This document shows positions 12,035 to 23,719 of a stretch of DNA of 64,000 bases, one piece after another. The position numbers and the translations under genes were made by a program. Within the stretch, counting starts at the first letter, position 1. The number at the start of each line of letters is the position of its first letter. Origin of the DNA: Zychaea mexicana (Eukaryota > Mucoromycota > Mucoromycetes > Mucorales > Lichtheimiaceae). The stretch lies in NCBI RefSeq assembly GCF_025766255.1, contig NW_026516692.1, positions 186,001 to 250,000 of the forward strand, written 5' to 3'. The notes below the pieces were generated by a model. It ran no database searches. It saw nothing but the letters and a program-made list of their open reading frames with translations, and was not told where the DNA came from.

Positions 12035-15000
12035 ATGGGCGATTCGGTGTCATCCCCGTCATCGTCGTCCTTTGAATCTCCACACGCTTATTCATTCAAA
12101 GCAGCCCTGTCAGCATGCTCGCCGCGACGACGATTACTTCGGCTATTACTGCTCTTGTCGCTTACAGTCGTGCTTTTACTGTGGACGTCCATGTTCTTTG
12201 TACATAATACCAACGCCATAGCACACCAAACGTACGAATACAGCAGCGACGAAGAGGCTGCGCCGACATATATCTATGAAAACCAAACCACTACTGCACC
12301 TGTACGAGAAAAGAAGGTGTTTGAGTGGCCACAGTTCCTGACTTGGAAGCAGCAAGGTACACAGATACACACATAATTATTATTATTCCAAAAGTGGTAA
12401 TATAAAAGGGGGTGGGCGATTGTTACTCATTGTGCCGTGGTGTAAATGTGTATTTTTAGGGTCACAACAATGGGCCGTGAGCGACGACGATACATCAACA
12501 CCATCGTTTTTATATGGATTGCAGACATACACCCTTCCGGGCCACGACCACGACGAACTGCAGAAGCTTGTAGTACACAACAGCAAAAAGCAGGCGTCGA
12601 TCACAGCGATCATCCAGGTCGCCGACAAGGACAGTATTAAATCACAGCTGAACGCCCTCTTGGCACAATCAATGAGTATCGACGAAATCGCACTTGTATG
12701 TCCATCGTCGCTACGAGCCAGTGCAGAGTATCATGCACGGAAACATGCAACAACGACAATCCGTGTCTTGGTCGCTGATCCACTGCCTTCAACGGATGAC
12801 CTGCTGGCTACTAGCGCTGGTCGCTCGAGCTGGCTCCAAGTCATCGACACGATTGCATCCGACTTTGTATTCGTGCTCGACGAGAACGTTGTGCCTGGCC
12901 CACACTACTTGCAATACATTCACGGACTGATGCATACGGACGAATACCGCAATGCATTGTTGGGCAGCCACGGCATGCTGCTGCCAGCCAGTCTGAACAG
13001 CAAATTCGACCCAGCTTCCCATATTCTGTGCCTTCCCAACACCATCTTGCCGTCTGTAACACAACCCGTGGATCTGCTGCAGGGCGCATGGTTGCTTCGA
13101 AAAGCGTGGCTACCCTTCCTTGCCATGGAGACAGACTTGGCAGCACCTTTGTCGTACTATATCAGTCAAACGCTTCATCAGCATGCCAACGTACCGTCTA
13201 TTCTCATCCCACCCCATTCGGACCAAGAATATCAACTCGATCTGAACAAGGATCAGTGTAAGGAGGTCGAGACGGCCTATCGCGAAAATGGCGCTTGGCA
13301 ACAGCTGCTTAATAGACGCCAGCATCCCACGTGCCTCGACTATCGACAAACAACGCTCATGCAGCTCGACACCGTCCTGTTCTTTGCAGACGGACCAGAA
13401 CAAATGATCGAGTTGCATCCCTTGGTGTGTCGCTACACTACCCCTGTGCATCTGGTCGTTACCGGCAAAGAGCGAGGACTTGATGGTGTGGCGCTTGACG
13501 CGGCCTTGTATGAATCAGGATGTTTGAATGCGGATAATGTGATTGTGCACGATTTGGCCCTGCCTGTTGCAGACGAGTTGGCGGTTGCATCCATGGCAGC
13601 GCAAGGTGTGGTTCGGTTGATTCAAGTGCTGCAGCCGCAAGCACTGGTCCATATTCGTCAGGACAAGCCTACTTTCCATGTCATGGATGCCATGATGCAG
13701 GCACAAGATACCACTGTGACGATCGGCCTTCCAATTGGAGATGTGCGTCATGCACTTTGGATTGCAGATTTGCCTATAGACGCTTTGAAGCGTAAGTAGT
13801 TTTATTCATTCTTATTAGCCTTGCGTAGGAATACTCATTCATTCAGGGGTGTATGTGTGTGTGTGTGTGTGTGTGATACACGTTAATTAGATTGGAACGA
13901 CATTGATGTGGATATCGTGGTGATCACGGATAGACGGCCTCATTCACTCTCGCGCTTGTTACAATCGGCCAGTCGGGCACATTATCTGGGCGATGCTGTC
14001 AACCTCAAGATACATCTGGAACAATCATCTGATCGTGTGACCCGAATGCTTGTCAACGGATTTAGGTGGCAACACGGTCAAAAGACCATGCGCCACCGCA
14101 TCCGAAAAGGCGGGTTGATGCCCGCTATTGTTGAGTCGTGGTACCCATCCAGCGACCACAATTATGCTGTGTTACTGGAAGACGACATTGAAGTGTCACC
14201 CTACTACTATGTCTGGGCCAAGTACAGCATCCTCCAATACCGCTACAGCGACGCCAGCCATGAAGCCCGTCAGTTCATGTATGGCATCAGTTTATACTCG
14301 CCGCGCCACTTGGAGCTTTTGCCGCAAGGCCGACGTCCGTTCGATCCTGTGACAGCCATTGGCGACGACTACGATACGCGCGTGCCGTACTTGACGCAGG
14401 TCCCATGCAGCTGGGGTGCAGTCTATTTCCCAGAACATTGGCGCGAGTTCCACGGCTATTTAACAAGCCGCATGGAAGATTTGCGACAAGACCAACTGCT
14501 CAACATCACCGTTCCGGGGAGTCGCTCTGAACGATGGAAGAAATCCTGGAAAAAGTACTTTATCGAGCTCGTTTATCTGCGATCCTACGTCATGCTCTAC
14601 CCAAACTTTCAAATGTTCGAATCGTTCTCCACCAACCACTTGGAGTTTGGCACACACGTTAAAAAGGGACGCAGCCATGCCCTGGACGAATTCTTGGTAC
14701 CCCTGATGCAACGCGACACGATTCTCAGCCAATTGCCAGGCAAGCAGCTGCCGACCTTTGCTGATCTTCCCATCTTGAATCTGTGGGGCCAACGCGTCAC
14801 CTTGGATGGACTGGAAAAAGTTGCGTCCAATTGGCACACGAACGTATCTGCTTGCGAGCGCATGACAGGTCGATTTGACCCACAGGACCTGCTCTGTCCG
14901 TTTGTGCGTCATCGACACGGGAAAAAGGTGAAAATTGGCGGTAAGAAAAACTCTGGCGAAATCGAATATGTCGAGCCTGTTGAATATGTTACCGTGGCTG

Positions 15001-15293
15001 CTGGAGAAGCGACAGCGATCGAAGGTAGCGATAATGACGAACAGCAGCAGCAGCAGCAAGAGCAGCAAGAGCAAGAACAAGAGGATGAGCTCTGGACAGA
15101 AAATGAAGCATATCTGCCAGTGCCTATCGATGTCTCACAAATGTCATCGCCCGAAGCAGACCACCAGAGCGAAGATGACGAGCTGATGGATGTGGAGAGG
15201 GACATTGAGACACTGAATAGCCTGTACTATCACCTACACCCAGAGCAATTGCACGAGAGCAGTAGCAGTAGTGGTCTCGCAGCAGAAGACTGA
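12035..15293 (+). CDS. Type II membrane glycosyltransferase, two GT-A-like domains
   Basis: A predicted Golgi/ER glycosyltransferase of 1018 residues from exons 12035-12356, 12460-13791 and 13891-15293, all in phase. A basic cytosolic start (PRRRLLR) precedes one hydrophobic anchor of about 20 residues near position 40, followed by a lumenal region. The first catalytic-like domain (about 160-330) has a GT-A appearance, with FVFVLDENVVPGPHYL standing where a DxD motif would be. The second (about 560-780) has VDIVVITDRRPHSLSRLLQS and YAVLLEDDIEVSPYYYVW, resembling the GNT-I-like/GT2 family of plants and early fungi. The last ~100 residues are acidic with a Gln/Glu tract encoded by a CAG run. 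Sugar donor and acceptor are unknown. A GT repeat sits inside intron 2. Confidence 0.72.
13853..13875 (+). repeat. GT microsatellite inside an intron
   Basis: A run of GT units lies in the second intron of the glycosyltransferase gene, about 15 bases before its acceptor. Confidence 0.75.
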
Positions 15294-15921
15294 TAACACA
15301 ATGCTCTTTCCTTCCTACCTTCCTACCTACCTACCTACCCACCTACCTCATGTCACCTCACGTCGCCTCACCTTGAACCTTGAACCTAACTTACTGCCGC
15401 GCCCTATATTTATTAATTTTTTCGCATCTCATATTATATACATTTTTTTTTCATCCCGTCTCACCAACCACATATACTAACTACCTACTCACACACCTTT
15501 TCCCGCTGATTCATCCTCCCCACACCCCCCAAACGACCTGTAATATTTACCCTCTTGTTTCCCTTTTGCTCGCATACTTGTGTTTCATTTGTATTTTTAA
15601 TTTGTTAAAGTAATAGAATTGTCTGACCTCTATCTTATAATAAGCCCTAACTGAGCAGAGAGCGGACGCGTCCGAAAATACTGGTAGTTGTGCAGGCGTG
15701 AGAATGCACGTATCTTCTCCCGCGACCCGAAAGCCTCCGAGAATATTGACTGGCGTTGGGGGCGTTTCTCGCCTGCGGCGGCTGAAATACCCAAGTCGCC
15801 CCGGTCCCGAGTTCTATTTTATTTTCCCCTATTCTTCCCATCAATTTCCTTTCCACCCTCTCTCTCTCTCTCTCTCCTCTCTCCACACACACACACCCAC
15901 ACAGAACAACAACAACAAACA
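15294..15921. other. Intergenic region and PDH E1 alpha promoter/leader
   Basis: Begins with CCTA-rich short repeats (15313-15345) after the glycosyltransferase stop. It ends with a CT-rich leader (about 15858-15880), a CA stretch and an AACAACAAC-type sequence directly before the PDH start codon. Such pyrimidine-rich leaders are common in highly expressed fungal genes. No gene is seen. Confidence 0.5.
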
Positions 15922-17482
15922 ATGCTTCGCACAGCTGCCTCTCGTTTGCTGGCCAACGTTACTGCCGCTCCAAAGCCTTTCTTGCCTGTGGTAAATACAC
16001 GATCCACCCTTGCATTCGATCCAGTATAACTGCAAAACCCCCCCACTGTGATAAATAACCGCCGGTTGTCATCTACAAATCTATCTTATATCTATAGCGT
16101 GCCTTCTCGTCCACCGCACCCTCCATGATGGCTTCGGCCGCCAGCGACTCGGAGACGCTTAAACTCACCCTTCCCGAGTCCTCGTTTGAAATGTTCAAGG
16201 CTGACGCCCCCAGCCTCGACATTGAAATCAGCAAGGAAAAGCTGATGGACATGTACACAAAGATGACTACCATGCGTCGTATGGAAATGGCAGCCGATGG
16301 TCTTTACAAGGCCAAGAAGATTCGTGGTTTCTGTCACTTGTGCAATGGCCAGGTACATTTCATATGAGCTAGCAAAGCCCAAGGGATAAGGCAGTTGGGC
16401 TAACGGCGGGTAAACGCGGGCGAATCCACGAAAAAAAAAATTTTCTCCGATCCTAATCCGTAATCGAATCAATTATAGGAAGCCGTGTCCGTTGGCATGG
16501 AAGCAGCCTTGACGCTCCAGGACCACGTTATCACTGCGTACCGTTGCCACGGTTTCACCTATGTCCGTGGTGGCTCGATCAAGAGCATTTTGGCTGAATT
16601 GATGGGTCGTGCTGACGGTATCTCCAAGGGCAAGGGTGGCTCTATGCACATGTTCTCGCCCTCCTTCTATGGTGGTAACGGTATCGTCGGTGCTCAGGTC
16701 CCTCTTGGTGCCGGTATCGCCTTCACCCAAAAGTACCTCGACATCCCCTCCGTCACTTTTGCCTTGTACGGTGATGGTGCCTCTAACCAGGGTCAGGTCT
16801 TTGAAGCTTACAACATGGCCAAGCTCTGGGACTTGCCCTGCGTCTTTGTTTGCGAGAACAACAAGTACGGTATGGGTACTTCCGCCAAGCGTTCGTCTGC
16901 CTCGACCGAATACTTTAAGCGTGGTGACTATATTCCTGGTATCAAGGTCAACGGCATGGATGCAATGGCTGTTTACCGTGCTGCTGAATGGGCCAAGCAG
17001 TGGACCACCTCGGGCAAGGGTCCTCTTGTCATGGAAGTAAGTATTAAATGTGGGGAGAGAGAGATAGAGAGAGAGAGAATGTGTGTGTATGTGTGTGAAC
17101 TTGTTGAAGCGTGTCGCGTAGCAAGTATCTCTAACCTACATCTGCTTTGACTTTGTAATAGTTGGAAACCTACAGATACGGTGGTCACTCCATGTCGGAT
17201 CCCGGCACCACCTACCGTACGCGTGAAGAAATCCAGCACATGCGCTCGACTTCCGACCCGATCACCGGCATGAAGAACTTGTTGATTGACAACGGCGTTG
17301 CCACTGAGGCTGATTTGAAGGCTATCGACAAGGAGGCTCGCAAGATTGTTGACCAGGCTTTGAAGGAGGCAGAGGCTTCGCCCGAGCCCGAGATGAAGGA
17401 GTTCTTCACCCAAATTTACGCCGAAGGTACCGAGCCCAAGAGCATCCGTGGTCGTGAACCCGGTGAGAGCCACTACTATTAA
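15922..17482 (+). CDS. PDA1: Pyruvate dehydrogenase E1 component alpha subunit
   Basis: The alpha subunit of the thiamine-diphosphate-dependent E1 enzyme that decarboxylates pyruvate in the mitochondrial matrix, the entry step of the PDH complex. Exons 15922-15990, 16098-16352, 16479-17036 and 17162-17482 join in phase 0 and give 400 residues, the normal length. The N-terminus ([18 protein letters not shown]) is a typical mitochondrial presequence rich in Arg, Ala and Ser. The thiamine diphosphate motif runs from GDGASNQG (about 206) to ENNKYGMG (about 236). The phosphorylation loop [18 protein letters not shown] (about 301) is intact, so control by PDH kinase and phosphatase is expected. Codon use is strongly C-ending (GCC, AAG, GTC), unlike its neighbours, which fits high expression. 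Confidence 0.96.
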
Positions 17483-19225
17483 ATTTTAGAGAGTACATAT
17501 AGTTTTATTTCCTTTTTCCTTTCTTTTTCCTCTTTGCATTTTTCCCCTCAAACCCCCCGTCTTTTTACGTTTCCTATCGTCAAATTTCGTATATCAAAAT
17601 AATGTCATTCGTATCCCTACAACAAACAACACATATCTTCGCCAAAACTTCTACTACACACCACATAAACCCTTATTCACTTTTTCACAACTCACCCCAG
17701 AGAAATAACCGCTATGAGCTTTGTTGCTTTTTCAGTACTTGCTCACTTGTAAATGTACAACTCTATTAAAAGATTGTTACTAGATAAGGGTTCGCACATC
17801 TTGTGTTTGGGATATATTCATTACTGTGCTACATTATAAGAGTAGAAGTGAATCACTGCGAGTTACTTGGAGCATTGCTTAGACGATATAGCACTGACAG
17901 CTATTACATGAACATTCCATACCAGTTCGATTTGGTGATGCTTAACTTGACGGTGACGTAGGATGATCTCCTCGATGTCTGCTGTCGTTGATATATATAT
18001 ACCATCAATGTCACACAAAGATGAACCAGCACAAATATACACTAACTCATTGGTGCCGCTGCAACATTCCGTCAAGGTGGCCACCGGTTTTTGTAATTTA
18101 CCAGATTTCACGTTAGTAACTCCTGATGCATTCCCGATGGATTACCGCTGTAATAAAGCCTGTAGCAGAAGGGCCTTACTACATTGTACTCCAGAATGAG
18201 ACATACTACCCATGTTGCCCTGCAGCGAATACAAAGAAAGCGAATTGATTGTTCTGCCTTGGATTAATACGTTCAAACACCGCAAATTCAAAGCATCCGT
18301 CATTGACAATGCCGCTTTGCGAAACTCCTCCCTCCTTCTCCACAAGCTGTGATCCCACCAGGCAAAAAATCATTGACAACTTTTCAAAAAAAAAATAAGT
18401 CTCATGCGGATTGTTGGGAAACCATTTTAGATCGTGGAGCTTTGACATTCTCAAGAAGGATGTCAAAGCAAAAGCGACAGTGTACAATTAAAAACAGACA
18501 ACAATAACCGGAACGGCGCGTTTCGTCCTATGACAAAGTTAATATTTCAAGAAGCCTCAGGTACATACGAAGCTTATACTTTACAGTGAGGCAACCACCA
18601 TTTTAATATGTTCATACAAACTGTCTTTAAGACTTGGACGCAAAACGCTGTGTTTACCATACCGTTCTGCTTCTAAATTTATTGCTCTCGTTATCAAACA
18701 TTTGCGAGGATGGTGAAGGACAAGGTTTATTTTCTCTACTACATAACACCCGATTCTATACGATTTGTACAAACTACATTCCCTTAGATACTTTTCTCTC
18801 GTCTCTTAGTTTTAGACCTGTCACTATGGAGAGCATAAGTTTCTTGTAGTGGAAGGTGTAGATTAAGAGAAGACACTGCAATGGAGCTAGAATTGGTGTC
18901 TCCGAAAGAAAACGTGGTTTATTTATGTTGTACGCGCTGCCTGGCGCCAAATGGCTCTTATAACTTGCTGACAACTCGTTTCTTAGAGGACTCGCTAAAG
19001 TGGTACTACCAGCTCAACATGAATAGGAGCACGTTTTAGTCATTCTATTGGCTAATCCATCCTCTCTGACATCACTCCTGTTTGGATAAGAAATCAGTTT
19101 CATATTTAAGCCGTCCATCTCTTTCTTTTTGTGACACCACCATTCTTTCTCTAACATAACTTCTTTAGCCATATCACTCTTGAGTCTTTCCAGCGCTACA
19201 CTTATCACGCTAATTTCCAGAAATT
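17483..19225. other. Intergenic region without a recognised gene
   Basis: Starts with a T-rich 3' region of the PDH gene. The rest has only short open frames without domain signatures. A TTTCCAG sequence shortly before 19226 could be a splice acceptor, so the next gene might have an undetected upstream exon here. Confidence 0.45.
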
Positions 19226-20337
19226 ATGTTAACAACAAAGTCATGGATCAAAAGTGACAAGCGTATCGTGATCGAAACCAGACAGAAGCAGCCACGTTTG
19301 TCCTGGGATGAAATCGCCAAGTTGACCAGTGAGCCACACTCGGCGCAAGAATGCCGAAGAGTTTATGAAGAGCATCAAATGAAAACGGCAAGCCATCATT
19401 GATATCATTTATATTGATTGCGGTATAAATGTTGTCAGGCAAATTCAACTAATATGTCATATCGTGAACACTATAGCGCAAGAGCTCGTCTTCTGAGCCT
19501 GAAGAAGATGATGCTGGTAAAAGAGAGCAGCCAGAAGTAGCATCGTTTCCTGCCTATCGAGTACCCATACGCACCGTCAAGTTTTGGACAAAGCAGGAGG
19601 AACACGATTTAACAAAATACCGTGAGACGCAAAAAATGACATTCAACTCCGTGGCTATGGAGATGAATCGCACCGTCGCTTCCGTCAAGAGCAAGTACTA
19701 CCGACTGAAAGAGAAACAACGTCTACAATCACAACAAGATGAAGACGAGAGCCCCGAATTGTTGTCAACAGAAAAAATAGCAGCAGCAGCACGCAGCAAC
19801 AACAACGTGGACGCTGGGTCCGATAATGACGGCCGCGACGACAGTAAAAACATCGAAACGAGCTACCAGACCCGAAAGTCTTGGTCCAAGGAAGAAGAGC
19901 AAACACTGGCCCACTATCGCCAACAGGGATTACCGTGGAAAGAAATCGCCCTCAAGATGGACCGCTCTGTTGGCTCATGCACTTCCAAATGGCAGAGTAT
20001 TATCAAAAAAGAAGCAATGCCAGAACAACAACAGCAGCGGAAACAGCAAGAGCGATCAGCATCCGCGCCGCGTCCGCCACCTACATCTTCAGCGCCATCT
20101 GTCACAAGCGCTGATACTACCAAAACCAAGAAAAAGTATACAGATGATACCATCACCGACGCTGCGAACACTCCAGCATCCAACGCCCCAAGTTTGAGAA
20201 GACCCTATCAGTCTTGGACAGCAGAAGAAACAGATGCGCTGGTTCGGTACCGTAACAAGAAGCTGCCATGGGAGGAAATTGCTCTCAGATTGGGTCGGAG
20301 TGTGGCCTCATGTCAAGCCAAGAATCGGCGTCTTTAA
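19226..20337 (+). CDS. Three-repeat Myb/SANT-like protein
   Basis: A probable nuclear DNA-binding protein of 340 residues from exons 19226-19387 and 19477-20337. It has three or four related helix-turn-helix units: KSWIKSDKRIVIETRQ, KFWTKQEEHDLTKYRE, KSWSKEEEQTLAHYRQ and QSWTAEETDALVRYRN. Each is followed by a W.EIA or F.SVA segment and an RSV.SC or RTVASV turn. Spacers are low complexity (Gln, Ser, Pro). The intron appears to be GC-AG: the frame joins cleanly only from a donor GCAAGC at 19388, and the alternative GT upstream would delete nine residues. Such proteins act as transcription regulators or repeat-binding factors; the target cannot be read from sequence. Confidence 0.78.
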
Positions 20338-22767
20338 ACACTCCAACACCAAGTATGTATTCATTATAAGAAGTAATGTTTTGTTGTCTCTAGTCGGTAG
20401 TAATAGTCAATAAGTATAGTAATATTTTCTTCTACTGTTCCCGTAGGAGGAAAAAACTGTCAGGAGTATCCGCAAACAAAAAAAGTTGTCAAGCAACTTC
20501 ATCTTGCGTCGTTTTAAAAGCAGTGCAAGAGAGTGTACAGTATATCTGACTTTTAAAGTGTTGCCTCGCAAAAGAGATATATAAACACCGGGAATAAGCG
20601 ACAATATCCATTGCTTTCATGTGTGTCTTTACTCTGAAAACAGTATCATGATGGCAGCATATCAATGTAGCTGCTTCCCTTATGACTGGAAGTGTTTTCG
20701 TTATAGGTTGATAAATTATCGTTGAAAATCTGAATGAGAATGCGAAAAAGGTCATCGACTGGTAAAAGAAAATATAATGGCTTAGTGGAAGTAACACATA
20801 GTGGTTTTGTTATGTAATTTTTTGCTGGCTCTTCAAGTTTTCTCGCAACCAGATTGGTATCGTGGTATGTTCAGTGGTCGATCATTGCCTGTCAAATTGA
20901 TCAAACTAGCTAGGCCGAGTACTACAAACATGATCACTCACTCGGAACTGTAAATTGTTAGTGCCGTCCATACACAGTAATCAACTCTCTTTTTTCCTTT
21001 ACAGAATATATCATGCGCAAACATTCAGCCAGTGAAAGAGTTAGGAAAACGTATTCCGTTCTAAGCAGTAGCCTAAGCAATATACACAACAGATTCAATT
21101 GCTGCACGTTATATACACGAAAAGAAAATTGGTTTAATGGGTTTGTGCATTTATTCCTTTGACGACCTCAAAGTGCCTCGCACCCGTTTTTGTAATTGCA
21201 CTTTATATTTTTAACCAGTTTGAAAAAGGAGAGATTGCTTCATCGATCTTTTACTATAGATATATAATTTTCTGAAAAAAAAAAGTAACGGCGTGGAAAC
21301 AGATGGAGACTGTAATGCACTGCAAAGGAGGTATGATGGTCATACACAAATATTTTTCGATGTCTGGGGAGCTGCAAGAAGTATGATTGAGGTGGAATTT
21401 CCGGTAGTCGGCGCACGATCGAACGCAATTTCCTTTACAAAAAGTAGTCATGTAGCCATTTATTTTACAAGTAAAAAGTTGAACGTATTGCTACGTTACC
21501 ATCCATCCTGTTCCTTTTCAAATTTAAAGCATTCTTAATAATACTGACAATACCAGTTACATGAAAAAATTCATCGTCAAAATCCTGGGCACAAGCTGTC
21601 TACTCCACCGAATCAAGACTCAATATCGGAAACAGTGGCTATCAAATACGTTTTCATCAAACTAGAACAAGAACAATCACCACTATTCGGCTTCGAAAAA
21701 AGAAAATGTCATGTGCGGTTGCCAAGGAGATGCTCAAAAAACGAATCCGAGCCAATACTTATCTTCATGGATCTTTTGGATCAAGATCTTCGGTTGGGAA
21801 TATTAGTTATCTGAAGGAGTATTGGATATCACTGATACTTCCGCTTCCGGTGCTGTTCACCCCTGACAACAATCTGCAAACGAACAGCTACTATTGACCA
21901 CTGAGCACCGCCCACATCATCTTCCGCCGAGTCCCTCAGCATTTCGACTGTTTTCATCCAGAACATCAGCACCATCATCTACAACCGACTAGCGCTTCTT
22001 TACCCGCTGTTCTTATGACTGCTCCTTCCTGTGTTATTTTGTTCATTAGCCCTCATTATCTTCCCGCACTTTGTTCTTACACTAACTTAGGAGTTACCAA
22101 TGCTGGTACGTATTCACCTGAATGCTGTGTAGCTTTTTGTCTTACTTGTGTCTCGACTACTACCGGGAAATGACCAGATAGTGGTCTGGCCATGTGAATC
22201 GTTCAAATTACGTTTATGCTTCTCAAGAGACACTGTACAATATTCCAAATCGTAATTTACTACACGACGCGAACTAAACTCGATATGTACTGCAAGTGTC
22301 TTCTAACAGAACCGAGCTGTTGACCTTCTGCTTACTAGGCAGGCATTCAGCTAACAGAGACAAGAAGGCGGATCGGCAGGCCGATCCGTATACTACTACG
22401 AGTGGCACATAGTGCACTCATTACATACACACACACAGCTTTCTCCTCATTACAACACAATATCATATACTGTAAGCTTAAGAAGAATGGGGCGGATATG
22501 AAATAACAGAGTCTGAATTTTATGTATGTTGCTCTTGCTGATTGGTGTTGTATACAAAGAAAAGATTAAAGCTATAAGTATAATTCTACAGTAGTTTCGG
22601 TTTTTTGTTTCTTTGATTGATTGATAGATCTTCTGGCGTTTCTAATTGGACGTGTGTGTGTGTGTGTGTGTGGAGAATTGATTAGTAAAGTCCTAAAAGT
22701 ATATGCAAAGAAAAGGGGATCTAAAAAGAAGGCTATGGTTTCCTATTTTAGTACTGCTATGATAGTA
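20338..22767. other. Gene-poor interval
   Basis: About 2.4 kb with no supported gene. Open frames are below 105 codons and lack recognisable motifs. A short GT repeat lies at about 22651-22671. Confidence 0.5.
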
Positions 22768-23640
22768 CTACTGCGTCATGAAAAAGATGGCGATAAGTGC
22801 GTGGATGCTGGTAATAGTGATTACGCCTACGGGTACAGCTGGTGGTGTAGGTACTTCTCGGAAAATAATGTGAGTGCGTTTGGCTTCTGGAGATGGCATG
22901 GGTGCCTTTGATGAATAATGAAAGCCGCAAAACAGCACGGTTTGTGAGAGAGAGAGAAAGAGAAGATTTGCTGTTGGAAGATGTATTAGATTGAATAAAA
23001 CAGACGGATACATACCAAGAAGCTGACTTCGAGATCCTTCTCGTCCACCAGGCCCCATCTGCTATCTTCTTCTTCGACCGCAAGTCGGTAGTTTTCGGCT
23101 ACACCTGGAAGCAAACCCATGCTGAGGGATCTCTTAAAATGTCATAGTGCTCTCGTTGCTGTTGTTGGCTTTGCAAAAAAATACCGCGAATGAAGCGTTC
23201 GGCCTTTTCGCATTCTGTAAGCGTATGATGTCTTGAAATGTGTAAAGTCGATAACCCGGACACGGAAGAGTGGACGACGTCGCGAATGGTGGTGCTGTTG
23301 CTGTTATTCGTTAAAACTTGTTACCGCTGCCGGCAGTTGTGCTGATGTTGTGTTCCAAAAGAGCTCATAGGCCATGGTGTAGATGGAGATAGTGTTCACG
23401 AACATTGAGCTAAGAGACCAACATCCTTTGGTTGGTCGCTCGTCACGCGCTTCTTCTTGTTCTTGTTGGTTGGTTGCACCTCCTCTTTGTTCTTGTTCTT
23501 CCTGTGCTACCTCGTCCTACTGGTACGGGTCATAGCAGGGACCGAAAATTTGTCGCTTCATGGTGCCAAAGATGCCGAGCAGCCCCATCAGACTACTAGG
23601 CGGACAAGGTCGTGCTTCGACCGCTGTCGCCATGGTTGTC
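22768..23640 (-). pseudogene. Possible decayed protein-coding gene, unidentified
   Basis: On the minus strand several blocks read like protein but lie in different frames or are split by stops. In order they are MATAVEARPCPPSS with KRQIFGPCYDPYQ and a stop; an acidic Gln/Glu block with SSMFVNTISIYTMAYELFW; a shifted block with ECEKAERFIRGIFLQ; another with MGLLPGVAENYRLAVEEED and RWGLVDEKDLEVSF before a GTATGT; and a last block EVPTPPAVPVGVITI with a hydrophobic end and stop at 22768. I recognise no family. Some shifts could be introns, but phases did not match at the GT-AG sites tested, so decay is the simpler reading. Confidence 0.35.
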
Positions 23641-23719
23641 GTATCACTATCACTAGTCGCTTGCTGTTGGTTCTGAGCCTTGCTGCCGGTGGTCACGAAA
23701 GCCTTGCCCAGGAGATATT

